A stretch of DNA of 64,000 bases from the NCBI GenBank assembly GCA_013213785.1, contig JABSPZ010000010.1, forward strand, positions 62,001-126,000, read 5' to 3'. Under the pieces are notes generated by a model. It worked only from the letters and a program-made list of their open reading frames with translations. It made no database searches and had not been told where the DNA came from. The stretch's first letter is position 1, and the number at the start of each line of letters is the position of its first letter. Below, one piece after another: positions 9,751-19,446 of the stretch. This DNA is from Henriciella sp. GTDB taxonomy: Bacteria > Pseudomonadota > Alphaproteobacteria > Caulobacterales > Hyphomonadaceae. A program made the position numbers and the translations under genes.

Positions 9751-10841
9751 GCCGCCGAGGCGCTCTCGGCCAAATCTGCAAGATCCTGGGACGCACGAGT
9801 ATTTCCGATTGCTTTCGCGGCAGCGGCCCGTACCGCCATATCATTCGCGTCGCCGAGGCGCAGGGCCAAAAGCTCCCCGAGCAGATTAGGGTACAGATTA
9901 TCCTCTAGCAGCATATCAGCCGCGCCTGCCTCAACCAGGCCCTCGGCGTTCGCTTCCTGGTGATTGTCCATCGCGATTTTAAGCGGGATCAGGATGGAGG
10001 GACGGCCAATCGCTGCGATCTCGCTAACCGTGCCGGCACCCGATCTCGCAATCACCAAATGCGCCGCCGCGAGACGCTCCGGCATGTCGGAGAAGAAGGA
10101 TTGCAGCGTGGCTTTGACCTTCACCTTGTCATAGATGGCACGCACCTCGTCCAACTGCTCCTCGCGCACTTGCTGAACAATGTGCAAACGCGCTCGAAAC
10201 AGGGCTGGAATATGATTGGCAATGGCCAGTGGGATGGCCTGCCCCAGAATACGGGCGCCTTGTGAGCCGCCGGTAATGAACACTGTGAGCTCGTCACCCA
10301 TGCTGGGGAACGCGGCATCCCGCATCGCGGCAATCGACGCGCGGACGGGATTGCCAACCGGCTGATGATTGGCACCGCGCGGCAGACGGTCCAGCCGCTC
10401 AAAGCCAGAGGCCACGACCGCAGCATGTTTCGCAAAGACGCGATTAACGCGGCCGAGGACAGCATTTTGTTCGTGGATGAGGAGCGGGATCTTGAGGCGT
10501 CGCCCAGCTGAGAGCGCCGGATAAGCGGGATAACCGCCGAACCCCGCAACCAAAGCTGGCTTTTGATCTTGTTTGAACCGGCGCACCGCCCCGTTCACGC
10601 CCGCGCGCAGTTTCAGCGCCGTCCCCGGAAGGGTCCACGGTTTGCGAATATTCGGGCTCGCGGCTTTGACTTCCTGTTTCCAAGACGCCGGAAATTTATC
10701 GGCATAGCGCAAACCGCGATCGTCACTGATCAGTCCGACCTCCCAGCCGCGGGACGCCATTTCTTCTGCAAAAGCAGCCGCGGGAAACATATGCCCGCCT
10801 GTGCCACCTGCACCAATCACCACGAGGGGTTTGCCGCTCAT
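9747..10841 (-). CDS. murG: UDP-GlcNAc:lipid I N-acetylglucosaminyltransferase MurG
   Basis: Peripheral inner-membrane GT-B glycosyltransferase that converts lipid I to lipid II. The 364-residue length is normal. The translation shows the N-terminal glycine loop [18 protein letters not shown], the second G-loop [11 protein letters not shown] near residue 190, and the C-terminal donor site [22 protein letters not shown] with DNHQEANA just after. It follows ftsW with a 9-nt gap and overlaps a small membrane protein gene at its end. Confidence 0.97.
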   Translation of the reverse strand: MSGKPLVVIGAGGTGGHMFPAAAFAEEMASRGWEVGLISDDRGLRYADKFPASWKQEVKAASPNIRKPWTLPGTALKLRAGVNGAVRRFKQDQKPALVAGFGGYPAYPALSAGRRLKIPLLIHEQNAVLGRVNRVFAKHAAVVASGFERLDRLPRGANHQPVGNPVRASIAAMRDAAFPSMGDELTVFITGGSQGARILGQAIPLAIANHIPALFRARLHIVQQVREEQLDEVRAIYDKVKVKATLQSFFSDMPERLAAAHLVIARSGAGTVSEIAAIGRPSILIPLKIAMDNHQEANAEGLVEAGAADMLLEDNLYPNLLGELLALRLGDANDMAVRAAAAKAIGNTRASQDLADLAESASAA

Positions 10842-10850
10842 ATCTCGCCT

Positions 10851-11975
10851 CTAAGTTCGCTGCCCGCGCCGAATAAGAGCGAGCGCCAAGCCGAGCGTCA
10901 GCGCAATCCCCATCATCGACGACCCACCGGATGAGATGAACGGAAGCGTCATCCCCTTTGGTGGGATCAGGCTGACATTTACTGCGATGTTCGTGGCAGC
11001 TTGAAGGCCGAAAAGCGCAAACAATCCGGAGGCCGCCGCGCGCGGATAAGGGTCGTGAAGGCGGGCCGCAGTTCTGAGCCCCTTCCAAACGATGTATCCA
11101 AAGATCAGGATCAGCCCGACCGCAGCCAAATAGCCGAACTCCTCGCCCATCACGGCATAGATGAAATCGGTATGCGCATCGGGCAGCGAGGTCTTGATCC
11201 GTCCTTCACCTGGCCCGACACCGAACAGGCCACCCCGTGCAATCGCTTCAGACGCTTTGTCGATTTGGTAGGTGTCATAGTCAGTCGGGTTGATGAAGGA
11301 ATTGATCCGAAAGCGCACATGCGGCAGCGTCGCATAGAGCAAGCCCGCAAGTGCGGTCCCGCCGCCAACAAAAACCGCCGCCCAGCGCCACGGCAGACCA
11401 GACACAAAGAACGTCACCATAAAGGCCGCTGTCAAAAGGGCCGACTGCCCGACATCAGGCTGTAATAAAAGAAAGCCCAGTGTGGCGCAGAAAAAGACCA
11501 GCGTGATCCCGGCCCACGGCCCGTTTGGATAGATCCGCCGCTGCGCCAATAGCCAGCCCGACAACACAATCAAAGCGGGCTTCACAAACTCAGAAGGCTG
11601 CAGACCAAAACTGCCAATGCGAATCCAGCGCTGCGCCCCTTTTGCTTCATATCCAGCCACCAGGATGTAAGCGAGCAGAACGGTCGAACCGAGGAAAACA
11701 AGTGCTGCGAGCCGACGCGCCCAAACCTTATCGAGAATGCTGACCCCCACCATGACGACCACAGCGACCCCAACGAACATGGAGTGGCGCTGAACGAAGT
11801 GGAACTCATTGGCATAGCCGAGCCGCTCAGCAGCTGGGGGACCTGCAGCGAGCGACATTAACAGCCCAACGCAAAGCAATATCAAAGCTGATGTCAGGAT
11901 GCTCCAGTCCAAGCCGCGCTGCCACTCTAAGAACCGCCCTGTCGCAGATCTTGGTCGGAGCGCAACTTCAACCAT
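10851..11975 (-). CDS. ftsW: Peptidoglycan glycosyltransferase FtsW
   Basis: SEDS-family polytopic membrane glycosyltransferase that polymerises septal lipid II together with FtsI. The 374 residues contain about ten hydrophobic segments. Conserved SEDS blocks are GLQPSEFVKPALIVLSGWLL, the LPDAHTDFIYAVMGEEFGYL periplasmic loop, and the C-terminal PPKGMTLPFISSGGSSM. The gene lies between murD (8 nt upstream) and murG (9 nt downstream), the usual alphaproteobacterial order. Confidence 0.96.
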   Translation of the reverse strand: MVEVALRPRSATGRFLEWQRGLDWSILTSALILLCVGLLMSLAAGPPAAERLGYANEFHFVQRHSMFVGVAVVVMVGVSILDKVWARRLAALVFLGSTVLLAYILVAGYEAKGAQRWIRIGSFGLQPSEFVKPALIVLSGWLLAQRRIYPNGPWAGITLVFFCATLGFLLLQPDVGQSALLTAAFMVTFFVSGLPWRWAAVFVGGGTALAGLLYATLPHVRFRINSFINPTDYDTYQIDKASEAIARGGLFGVGPGEGRIKTSLPDAHTDFIYAVMGEEFGYLAAVGLILIFGYIVWKGLRTAARLHDPYPRAAASGLFALFGLQAATNIAVNVSLIPPKGMTLPFISSGGSSMMGIALTLGLALALIRRGQRT

Positions 11976-11983
11976 ACCGCCCC

Positions 11984-13405
11984 CTAGACCGCTTCTTTCT
12001 GCGGTTCGGTTTGCGAGGCGAGACGCTCAACAATTTCGCGGAACGCATCACCGCGCGCTTCAAAGTCTTTGTATTGATCAAAACTCGCGCAGGCCGGTGA
12101 TAGAAGAATAATCGGGTTCGGGTCGCCCGCTGCTCTCGCGGCGTCGAAGGCGGCCTGAGTGGCGGCTTCTAAGGTCCCGCACTTTACGGCCTTCGCTTTT
12201 CCATCCAGCGTTTTGGCGAAATCATCCGCGCTCTCGCCGATCAGATAAGCCTGTTCGATCCGATCAAACCAAGGTGCAAGCGGTTTAATGCCTTCCGCTT
12301 TCGGAACACCACCTGCAATCCAATGGACTTTTGGCCAGGTTTTTAGCGCTTGTTCCGCTGCCTGCGCGTTCGTGGCTTTGCTATCATTCACGAAGCGAAC
12401 GCCGCCAATATCGCCGACACGCTCCATGCGATGCGGAAGACCTGGGAAGGTGCGCATCGCCGCCATAATCCGGCCCGGCGCAACGCCGAGCGCCTGACAG
12501 GCCGCATAAGCCGCCGCCGCGTTTTGATAATTGTGACGCCCTGGAAGCGCCTCGGCCTCGGCCAAGTTTCCAACGCGGATCGCTTGCCCGCCAGTGCTGT
12601 CATAGAAGTGACCATCGACGGCGCTGACGCCGCGCGCCAAGCCGAACTCAGAGCTGATCTGGATGACGCGTCCACCGCCGGGGCGTTGCCGCCCCATGGC
12701 AATCGCCTGTGAGTAAGGATCATCTATCCCAACCACAGCGACATCACGGATCGTCTGATTGGCAAAGATCCGTTTCTTCGCTTGGACATACCCGTCCATA
12801 CCGCCATGGCGGTCCAAGTGATCGGGCGAAATGTTCAGGAAGACAGCGACATCACAGCGGAGGCTGCTGACCAGATCGAGCTGATAAGACGATAATTCCA
12901 GCACATAGATCGAGTTCGCATTCAAAGCTGGCATATCGAGGACGCCGGTCCCGATATTGCCGCCGACGCGAACGTCACGGCCTGACTCTTTCAGGATATG
13001 GCCGATCAAAGCTGTCGTGGTCGACTTGCCGTTCGTCCCCGTAATTCCGACCACTTTTGGGCGGCCTTTTTCCGGCAGAGCCTGAACCGCGCGCGCAAAC
13101 AGCTCGACATCGCCAACCACGGGCACGTTCATCATTTCCGCCATGCGCACCAGACGATGCGGCTGCGGGAAGCGGAACGGAATTCCAGGCGAGAGCACGA
13201 GCGCGGCAAACTTCTGCCAATCGCGCTTATTGATGTCGCTCACATTCACGCCTTCAGCCTCAGCCTTCAACCGAGCCGCGTCCCCATCATCCCAAGCATG
13301 CACGCGCGCACCGCCCGCAGCCAAGGCTTTCGCAGCGGATAATCCGGTGCGGCCTAGGCCATAGACGGCGACATCGCGCCCTGCATATTCGGTGATTGGG
13401 ATCAT
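11984..13405 (-). CDS. murD: UDP-N-acetylmuramoyl-L-alanine--D-glutamate ligase MurD
   Basis: Cytoplasmic ATP-dependent ligase that adds D-Glu to UDP-MurNAc-L-Ala. The 473-residue length is normal. Motifs include the N-terminal AVYGLGRTGLSAAKALAAGG, the P-loop GITGTNGKSTTTALIGHIL near residue 120, LNISPDHLDRHGGMDGYVQAK, NDSKATNAQA near 325, and the C-terminal LLSPACASFDQYKDFEARGD. The 10-nt spacing from mraY and 8 nt to ftsW indicate one transcript. Confidence 0.97.
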   Translation of the reverse strand: MIPITEYAGRDVAVYGLGRTGLSAAKALAAGGARVHAWDDGDAARLKAEAEGVNVSDINKRDWQKFAALVLSPGIPFRFPQPHRLVRMAEMMNVPVVGDVELFARAVQALPEKGRPKVVGITGTNGKSTTTALIGHILKESGRDVRVGGNIGTGVLDMPALNANSIYVLELSSYQLDLVSSLRCDVAVFLNISPDHLDRHGGMDGYVQAKKRIFANQTIRDVAVVGIDDPYSQAIAMGRQRPGGGRVIQISSEFGLARGVSAVDGHFYDSTGGQAIRVGNLAEAEALPGRHNYQNAAAAYAACQALGVAPGRIMAAMRTFPGLPHRMERVGDIGGVRFVNDSKATNAQAAEQALKTWPKVHWIAGGVPKAEGIKPLAPWFDRIEQAYLIGESADDFAKTLDGKAKAVKCGTLEAATQAAFDAARAAGDPNPIILLSPACASFDQYKDFEARGDAFREIVERLASQTEPQKEAV

Positions 13406-13415
13406 CGGGTGGGCA

Positions 13416-14609
13416 CTACCTCAGCTTCAGCGTGGCAAGGCCCGCAAGGGCGAACAAAAGCGATAAGATCCAGAACCGAACCACGACCCGGGTTTCAGGC
13501 CAGTTCTTCTTCTGGAAATGGTGGTGCAGCGGCGCCATCAGGAAGATGCGCTTGCCTTCGCCGGTAAGCTTCCGCGTGATCTTGAACCAGCTTACTTGAA
13601 GCACAACCGACATAACCTCGAGAACGAACAATCCGCCAATCACGGCGAGCGCAAACTCGTGCTTAATGGCGACCGCGACGACGCCGATCAGGCCGCCTAG
13701 ACCGAGCGAACCGGTATCGCCCATGAACACTTTGGCCGGGTAGGCATTGTACCATAAAAAACCCATTCCAGCGCCCATCATAGCGCCCATAAGGACCGCC
13801 ATTTCACCGGCGCCAGGCGTGAACTGAATGCCGAGATAATCTGCGAAAAAGAAGTTCCCGGTCAGGTAAGCGATGAGCGCGAATGCAGCGCCGGTAAACA
13901 TGATCGGGACAATCGCGAGACCGTCCAAGCCGTCGGTGAAATTCACGGCATTCGCGAAGCCGACAATGACGATACAAGCGAAGACCACGAACAGGCCGCC
14001 AAGCGGGAAGAAATAATCGTTCACGAACGGGATCGCGACCCCGCCGGAGAAGCTAGCTTCATTGCGCTCAACCGAGGTTTCTGGGGCAAAGCCCGCCACC
14101 CATTCCGCGAGCGGGTTCAGCGCCCCCCAATCAGCATGCCCCATCGGCGTATGCGCGCCGTGCAAGCCCATAATGAAAGCGCCTGCCAGAGCCGCCACCA
14201 GGAATTCTGTGCCGAGGCGCAGACGCGCGGACACACCGTCCGTGCTTTGCTTTGTGACCTTGGCATAGTCATCCATAAATCCAAGCACCGCATAAGACAG
14301 CGATACCGCAAGCACGACCCAAATGTATGGGTTACTCAGGTCTGCGAAGAGGAGCGTCCCGAGAATAAGCCCGATCCAAATCAAGATCCCGCCCATGGTT
14401 GGCGTGCCTTGCTTGGCCATTTGCGCTTCGAGGGACAGGTCGCGGATCGGCTGACCTTTACCTTGGCGTGCTCGCAAGACATCAATCATCCAGCCGCCAA
14501 AGATGACCGTCACCAAAAAGGCCGTCACCAGCGCCAGTCCCGTTCGGAACGTGAGATAATTGAATAGTCGCAGCGGCCCTTCTTCGGCCGCCAGTAGTTC
14601 AAACAGCAT
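13416..14609 (-). CDS. mraY: Phospho-N-acetylmuramoyl-pentapeptide-transferase MraY
   Basis: Integral membrane enzyme that links the UDP-MurNAc-pentapeptide to undecaprenyl phosphate, giving lipid I. About 397 residues with ten hydrophobic segments; the cytoplasmic loops hold [13 protein letters not shown] (Asp-Asp motif), [13 protein letters not shown] and the histidine-rich [15 protein letters not shown] chose the ATG at 14609, which starts the typical N-terminus [10 protein letters not shown] and has AAGGGG 6-8 nt upstream. murF normally precedes mraY, but here a gap of about 420 nt does. Confidence 0.96.
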   Translation of the reverse strand: MLFELLAAEEGPLRLFNYLTFRTGLALVTAFLVTVIFGGWMIDVLRARQGKGQPIRDLSLEAQMAKQGTPTMGGILIWIGLILGTLLFADLSNPYIWVVLAVSLSYAVLGFMDDYAKVTKQSTDGVSARLRLGTEFLVAALAGAFIMGLHGAHTPMGHADWGALNPLAEWVAGFAPETSVERNEASFSGGVAIPFVNDYFFPLGGLFVVFACIVIVGFANAVNFTDGLDGLAIVPIMFTGAAFALIAYLTGNFFFADYLGIQFTPGAGEMAVLMGAMMGAGMGFLWYNAYPAKVFMGDTGSLGLGGLIGVVAVAIKHEFALAVIGGLFVLEVMSVVLQVSWFKITRKLTGEGKRIFLMAPLHHHFQKKNWPETRVVVRFWILSLLFALAGLATLKLR

Positions 14610-15028
14610 CACAACCCCTTGCAGCACCTTCTGCGCCGCGATCCATCACCATTTCGTCTGTCCAAGCGCTGCTTTGTCGCTGTGGATCTGCGAATAGTCT
14701 TATTCCGGATGTATTCGCCCAATTTAACAAGGGCGGGAGAGCCGCGATTTGCCTTTCTTTTCGGTTAGAATTGCCGCGCATGCGTCCCGAAAACTTGTTG
14801 GACTCTGTTCGTTCTCTCACGGAGAGCGCTGATCGAGCGACCACCGCAGATTCTCGAGCGCTGCCACAACCCGTTGGCACGTAAAGAACTTCTGCGGTGT
14901 CTCGGTGACGGGCAACCTTGAACCATGGCGTTTTTACGCCGACTGAATCCTGAGGTGCCGCGAAACCTGTGGAAGAAACCGGCGCGCGGAGCGCACGCTT
15001 CACATGACCAAGAATAGAGATGAAGGGA
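14610..15028 (-). other. 419-nt gap at the usual murF position; open but unrecognised frame
   Basis: No part of MurF could be recognised in any minus-strand frame. One frame (14599-15036) is open across the whole gap; its ATG overlaps the murE end and its stop falls 11 nt inside mraY. Its 145-residue translation is rich in Arg, Ser and Ala with no family signature. It could be a small novel protein coupled to murE, an untranslated spacer, or the scar of a deletion. I favour a scar or spacer. Confidence 0.4.
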
Positions 15029-16471
15029 CTATGCATTCGCCGCCTCCTTCAACGCTTCGATCGCCGTTTCCTGGTCGCTGAAGGGAATGACGGTTTCGCC
15101 AATGATCTGACCCGTCTCGTGGCCTTTTCCCGCAATCAGAAGCGTGTCGCCTTTTCGAAGATCCTTGACCGCATCCTGGATCGCTTGGCCGCGATCTCCG
15201 ATCTCGATCCCATTTGGCACCCCTTCGAGCACGTCAGCGCGAATGGCGGCTGGGTCTTCGCTGCGCGGATTATCGTCCGTGACGATGACATGATCGGCGT
15301 GCTTCGCGGCCACTTCGCCCATAAGCGGACGCTTGCCGCGGTCGCGGTCGCCGCCACAGCCAAAGACAACCACTAGGCGCCCAGCGGTGTGCGGGCGGGC
15401 TGCGCGGATCAAAACATCAAGCCCGGCAGGTGTGTGAGCATAATCGACAAAGACGCCGGCGCCCTCGCCTGTTTCGCCCACATATTCGAGCCGGCCTTTG
15501 ACCGGTTGAAGCTTCGACATGCCGGTTGCAACCGCCTGCAAGTCCAAACCACCTGCGAGCGCCAGGCCCGCTGCCGTCAGCGCATTGAGGGCTTGGAATT
15601 CACCGATCAGCGGCAGATCGATCGCTGCTTTCTCACTGCGCCAATCCAGGAACAGGCGCTGCCCAGTCGCTTTCGGCATCAGTTCTTCGATTTTGAGATC
15701 TGTCCCGCGCCAGCCAACCGAAACCAGATCGAGGCCTGCTTGTTGCGCCGCCTCTTCAAAAAACAGACGCTGATCACTGTCAGCATTCACAACTGCCGGG
15801 TAGCCTTTTGGCGCGAGCTCACTGAACAAACGCAGCTTCGCAGACCGATATTCGTCCATCGTGTTGTGATAATCGAGATGGTCTTGAGTGAGATTGGTGA
15901 AGGCCACCGCGCTGAGGCTCACCGCGTCCAAACGATACTGCGCGAGGCCATGCGAGGAGGCCTCCATCGCCGCGTGGGTCACCCCATCTTGGGCGAGCGT
16001 CTGCAGGGTTGCGTGGATCGCAACAGGATCCGGCGTGGTATGCCCGAGATCGATATGTCCGCTTGGACCAATCGCGCCCAGGGTCCCCATACTGGCAGAC
16101 TTCAAGCCCGCGGTTTGCCAAATCTGGCGGAGGAAATCGACAGTGGAGCTTTTCCCATTCGTCCCGGTAATCGCAACAATCTGCTCGGGTTGTGTCGGAT
16201 AGAAGCGTGCAGAGGCTTCCGCCATTGCGAGGCGCGCATTCTCGACTTCAATGCGTGCCGCGCCGCCGATCTCCGGTAAGTCTTCACCCAGAACAGCAAT
16301 CGCGCCGTTTTCAATCGCACCTGGGATGAATTTACGCCCGTCGGCGACAACACCCTGCATCGCCGCAAAGACATAGCCGGGCTGCACACGTCGACTGTCC
16401 GCTGTGATCCCGGTCACTTCAGCCTCAGCGCCAGGCCCAGAATAGAATGGAACTAGGTCCTTTAAAATCAT
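15029..16471 (-). CDS. murE: UDP-MurNAc-tripeptide synthetase MurE (meso-diaminopimelate-adding)
   Basis: Cytoplasmic ATP-dependent ligase that adds the third stem-peptide residue. The 480-residue length is normal. Visible are TADSRRVQPGYVFAAMQG near residue 24, the P-loop AITGTNGKSSTVDFLRQIW near 100, LTQDHLDYHNTMDEY, and TDDNPRSEDPAAIRADV near 400; the DNPR sequence is the motif tied to meso-diaminopimelate use. The ATG overlaps the ftsI stop (ATGA), indicating coupling. The murE stop is TAG. murF, which would finish the pentapeptide, does not follow. Confidence 0.97.
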   Translation of the reverse strand: MILKDLVPFYSGPGAEAEVTGITADSRRVQPGYVFAAMQGVVADGRKFIPGAIENGAIAVLGEDLPEIGGAARIEVENARLAMAEASARFYPTQPEQIVAITGTNGKSSTVDFLRQIWQTAGLKSASMGTLGAIGPSGHIDLGHTTPDPVAIHATLQTLAQDGVTHAAMEASSHGLAQYRLDAVSLSAVAFTNLTQDHLDYHNTMDEYRSAKLRLFSELAPKGYPAVVNADSDQRLFFEEAAQQAGLDLVSVGWRGTDLKIEELMPKATGQRLFLDWRSEKAAIDLPLIGEFQALNALTAAGLALAGGLDLQAVATGMSKLQPVKGRLEYVGETGEGAGVFVDYAHTPAGLDVLIRAARPHTAGRLVVVFGCGGDRDRGKRPLMGEVAAKHADHVIVTDDNPRSEDPAAIRADVLEGVPNGIEIGDRGQAIQDAVKDLRKGDTLLIAGKGHETGQIIGETVIPFSDQETAIEALKEAANA

Positions 16472-18126
16472 AGTGTCGTACCTCTCCTGTCAGCGACGGA
16501 ACGGACGCGAGGCGTTGACCCAACGGGTTCATCGAATTGCGGCTCAACACCTAAAATCGGCGCAATCCGCTCAATCACCCGTCCTGCGGTCGGCGCTGCG
16601 TTCCAGGCTGCCGTCCGGCCGCGGTCTTGTCCGGCCTTCGGAGAATCCAGCACGATCAATACGACATATTCAGGGCTATCGGCGGGGAATACGGCGGCAA
16701 AGCTGCAAATATTCTCGGTATCTGAGTATCCGCCTGCGATTGGCTTTTCGGCGGTTCCCGTCTTTCCCGCGACGCGGTAGCCGCCGACTTCGGCGCGCGA
16801 TCCCGTGCCATCGACCACGGCTTTGCGCAGCATTCGCACAACCAAGTCCGCGGTCGGCGCCGCCATAACTCGCTTAGGACTGCGCTGCCGTGTCGGCGCC
16901 ATAAGCAAGGTTGGCGTTACGGTTTCTCCGGCATTGGCGAGCGACGCAAACGCGCTCGCAAACGCAATTGGGGAGACCGCAATTCCGTGCCCATAACTCG
17001 CCGTTGCGCTGTAAAGCTCATCAAACTTTTCTGGCAAAAGTGGCCGCGCACTGCCCGCAAGCTCAATTGGAGAGCGGGAGAACAGACCAAGCGATGAAAA
17101 GAACTCTTGCTGGCGCCGCGTGCCCATTTGCCAGGCGATTTTAACGGTGCCGATATTCGAGCTGTCAGCGATAATCTCAAACGAGGTTGGGCGCCCGACA
17201 ATCGGATGATCATCCTCGATCTGCTGCCCTCGAATGCGCAAAGGTTCTCGAACATCAAACCGGTCGTTCGGACGAATGGCGCCAGCATCTAACGCGCCGG
17301 CGACGGTTAGCGGCTTGAACACGGAGCCAAGCTCGTACACCGCATTGCTGGCCCGATCGAGCCGAGCGGGATCATCGCGGTCGAGCGATGTCGCCTGGTG
17401 CGGGTCCAAGGGTGGCCAGCTCGCCATACCGAGCACTTCGCCGGTCTGCGCAGCCAAGACGACACCTGCGCCCGCATCAGCTTCATACTCGCCAATCGCA
17501 GCAGAGAGCTCAGCCTCAAGACTGAATTGCACGTTCGCATCAATGGTCAGGAAAAGCGGCTCTGGATCGCTGGTTAAACGATCATCCATGGCATATTCGA
17601 TGCCGCCCAAACCCTGGCCATCGGCGCCCGCGAACCCAAGCAAGTGCCCTGCCAGGGTCCCTCTCGGATAGGCGCGCCGGGTCTCTTCTCGAAACCCGAT
17701 TCCTTCCAGACCAAGCTCAAAGACGGCTTGGCGCTGGCGCGGTGTGATCCCGCGCTCAATCCAGGCAAACGCCCGCGCTTTGTTCGAGAGCCGTGCTTCG
17801 ATACGCTCGACATCCAAGTCTGGCAAAACGCGGGCGAGCTCACCCGCAATCAGAGCTGCATCCCCGATCGCGCGGGGGTCGGCAAATACAGAATATGCTG
17901 TGACCGAGGTCGCCAAGAGGCCGCCATTGCGATCCACAATATCAGCGCGGCGCGCCGGCGCTTCTGTGTTGACGACCTGCGTGACAATCTCACCAGGCCC
18001 GCTTAGCGCGACGGTCAGACCTTTGATCGCAATCGCTCCAAACACAGCGAGAAGCGCCATAGAGACGATACGTGTCCGCATCCCGCCGCCGCCAAGGTCG
18101 ATTTCAGGGGTTGGTTCAATTTGCAT
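16468..18126 (-). CDS. ftsI: Peptidoglycan D,D-transpeptidase FtsI (PBP3)
   Basis: Septal class B penicillin-binding protein. The 552 residues have a short cytoplasmic N-terminus, one transmembrane helix (about residues 18-40), a pedestal domain, and the transpeptidase domain with the three active-site motifs: SVFK (ELGSVFKPLTVAG), SSN (DSSNIGTVKIA) and KTG (AGKTGTAEKP). No PASTA domains are visible. It overlaps ftsL by 11 nt and murE by 4 nt, so the three are probably translated together. FtsW is its expected partner. Confidence 0.96.
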   Translation of the reverse strand: MQIEPTPEIDLGGGGMRTRIVSMALLAVFGAIAIKGLTVALSGPGEIVTQVVNTEAPARRADIVDRNGGLLATSVTAYSVFADPRAIGDAALIAGELARVLPDLDVERIEARLSNKARAFAWIERGITPRQRQAVFELGLEGIGFREETRRAYPRGTLAGHLLGFAGADGQGLGGIEYAMDDRLTSDPEPLFLTIDANVQFSLEAELSAAIGEYEADAGAGVVLAAQTGEVLGMASWPPLDPHQATSLDRDDPARLDRASNAVYELGSVFKPLTVAGALDAGAIRPNDRFDVREPLRIRGQQIEDDHPIVGRPTSFEIIADSSNIGTVKIAWQMGTRRQQEFFSSLGLFSRSPIELAGSARPLLPEKFDELYSATASYGHGIAVSPIAFASAFASLANAGETVTPTLLMAPTRQRSPKRVMAAPTADLVVRMLRKAVVDGTGSRAEVGGYRVAGKTGTAEKPIAGGYSDTENICSFAAVFPADSPEYVVLIVLDSPKAGQDRGRTAAWNAAPTAGRVIERIAPILGVEPQFDEPVGSTPRVRSVADRRGTTL

Positions 18127-18457
18127 TGCCGACCTCCTGATCTACAGGCTGGTCTGCGTCTCGCAGTTCCATGGGCGGTCCGACACGGCCATCAAGATCG
18201 ACACTGCGAACAAACTGCTCGGCCTTCATAGGCACCATGCCAAGCTCGCGGCGCGCGAATTCTTCAATCCACTCCGGACGAGACCGGTGCGCAAATTCTG
18301 CCTCGAGGTCGAATTGCGCGGCTTCCGCCTCGGCGATTTGAACTTCAACGGCCTCGATCTCTGCGACGGTTTCCTGCGCGCCATATTTCGCGCGGTAGAG
18401 GCTGAAGATCAGCAAGCCAACAACGGCCAGTCCAAAGAGGAACGCACGCTTACTCAT
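18116..18457 (-). CDS. ftsL: Cell division protein FtsL
   Basis: Small bitopic divisome protein (113 residues): a short N-terminal cytoplasmic segment, one transmembrane helix (about residues 5-22, FLFGLAVVGLLIFSLYRAKYG) and a periplasmic coiled coil rich in Glu and Ala with the typical ARRELGMVPMKAEQFV motif near residue 70. It overlaps rsmH by 4 nt upstream and ftsI by 11 nt downstream. FtsL sequences diverge strongly, so the call leans on position and architecture. Confidence 0.85.
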   Translation of the reverse strand: MSKRAFLFGLAVVGLLIFSLYRAKYGAQETVAEIEAVEVQIAEAEAAQFDLEAEFAHRSRPEWIEEFARRELGMVPMKAEQFVRSVDLDGRVGPPMELRDADQPVDQEVGNAN

Positions 18458-19446
18458 AAGGCCGCCTCCAAAGCTGAAAGCGATGGCAGGCGCATGCCTG
18501 TTTCAACCGGATCTGACCAAACCTCGGCATCTGTCCGCACAGCCACGCGCAAACGGGCCGACCGTGCGCGCGGATTGACGGAGGTTTCCGCCTCACCTGG
18601 ATCAATCGCCTTGCGTTGAGGGAGCTCAAATGTGGGGTCCGGACCTTTGCTGCGCTCCGGCATGTAACGGGAGCCACCGCCTAGCAGGCCTGCGCGGGCT
18701 CGCATAAACTGTTTCACCAGCCGGTCTTCAAGCGAGTGGAAGGTGACGACCACAAGGCGTCCACCGACACGGAGCAGCCGCTCTGCCGCGGCGAGACCGC
18801 GCGCGAGCTCGCCAAGCTCATCATTCACAAACATCCGGATTGCCTGAAAGGTCAGCGTTGCGGGGTGCGTTTTCTTTCCGCGCCGGCCGCCGACCGCTTG
18901 CTCAACGCACTCGGCAAGCTCGAGCGTCGTTGAAAAGCTGCCCGAAGCCCGCTGCGCGACAATCGCGCTTGCAATGCGCTTGGCCTGGCGCTCTTCACCG
19001 AGCTGACGAATGATCGAAGTCAGGTCGCCCGCCGACATGTGATTGACGACATCTTTGGCGCTCGGCCCCGTTTGGCCCATCCGCATATCAAGCGGTCCGT
19101 CGCGCATGAATGAGAAGCCGCGCTCTCCTTCATCGATCTGGAAAGACGAGACACCAATATCCAGCATCACGCCGTCCACCTGCGGAACACCGGCGTTCAG
19201 CAAAAGCGCATCCATATCGCCGAACCGCCCCAGCAGAGGGATCAAGCGAGGCTCGTTTTCACTGAGGCGCTCAGCGCGCGTGATCGCATCAAAGTCGCGA
19301 TCGATGCCATACAGTTTGCAATTCGCGGCCTCTAGAACGCGGAGCGCATACCCGCCGCCGCCAAAGGTGCCATCGACATAGGCCTCACCATCTTGCGGCG
19401 CGAGCGCTGCCACCACTTCCGGAAGGAGAACAGGGACATGACCCAT
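18454..19446 (-). CDS. rsmH: 16S rRNA (cytosine(1402)-N(4))-methyltransferase RsmH
   Basis: SAM-dependent methyltransferase that acts on C1402 in the decoding centre of 16S rRNA. The 330-residue length is normal. The N-terminus HVPVLLPEVVAALAPQDG and the SAM-binding loop YVDGTFGGGGYALRVLE are diagnostic, followed by GVMLDIGVSSFQIDEGERGF and the C-terminal FHSLEDRLVKQFMR. It overlaps mraZ by one base and ftsL by four. Confidence 0.97.
   Translation of the reverse strand: MGHVPVLLPEVVAALAPQDGEAYVDGTFGGGGYALRVLEAANCKLYGIDRDFDAITRAERLSENEPRLIPLLGRFGDMDALLLNAGVPQVDGVMLDIGVSSFQIDEGERGFSFMRDGPLDMRMGQTGPSAKDVVNHMSAGDLTSIIRQLGEERQAKRIASAIVAQRASGSFSTTLELAECVEQAVGGRRGKKTHPATLTFQAIRMFVNDELGELARGLAAAERLLRVGGRLVVVTFHSLEDRLVKQFMRARAGLLGGGSRYMPERSKGPDPTFELPQRKAIDPGEAETSVNPRARSARLRVAVRTDAEVWSDPVETGMRLPSLSALEAAL

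Noticed and set aside
10851-11975. ftsW gene as rodA
   Set aside because: Position between murD and murG and the conserved loop sequences fit FtsW.
15389-16279. Long plus-strand frame (296 codons) opposite murE
   Set aside because: It is the antisense shadow of a clearly coding gene and has no protein-like pattern.
17744-18619. Plus-strand frame of 291 codons across ftsI, ftsL and rsmH
   Set aside because: Runs antisense through three real genes; composition is Arg/Ser-rich shadow.
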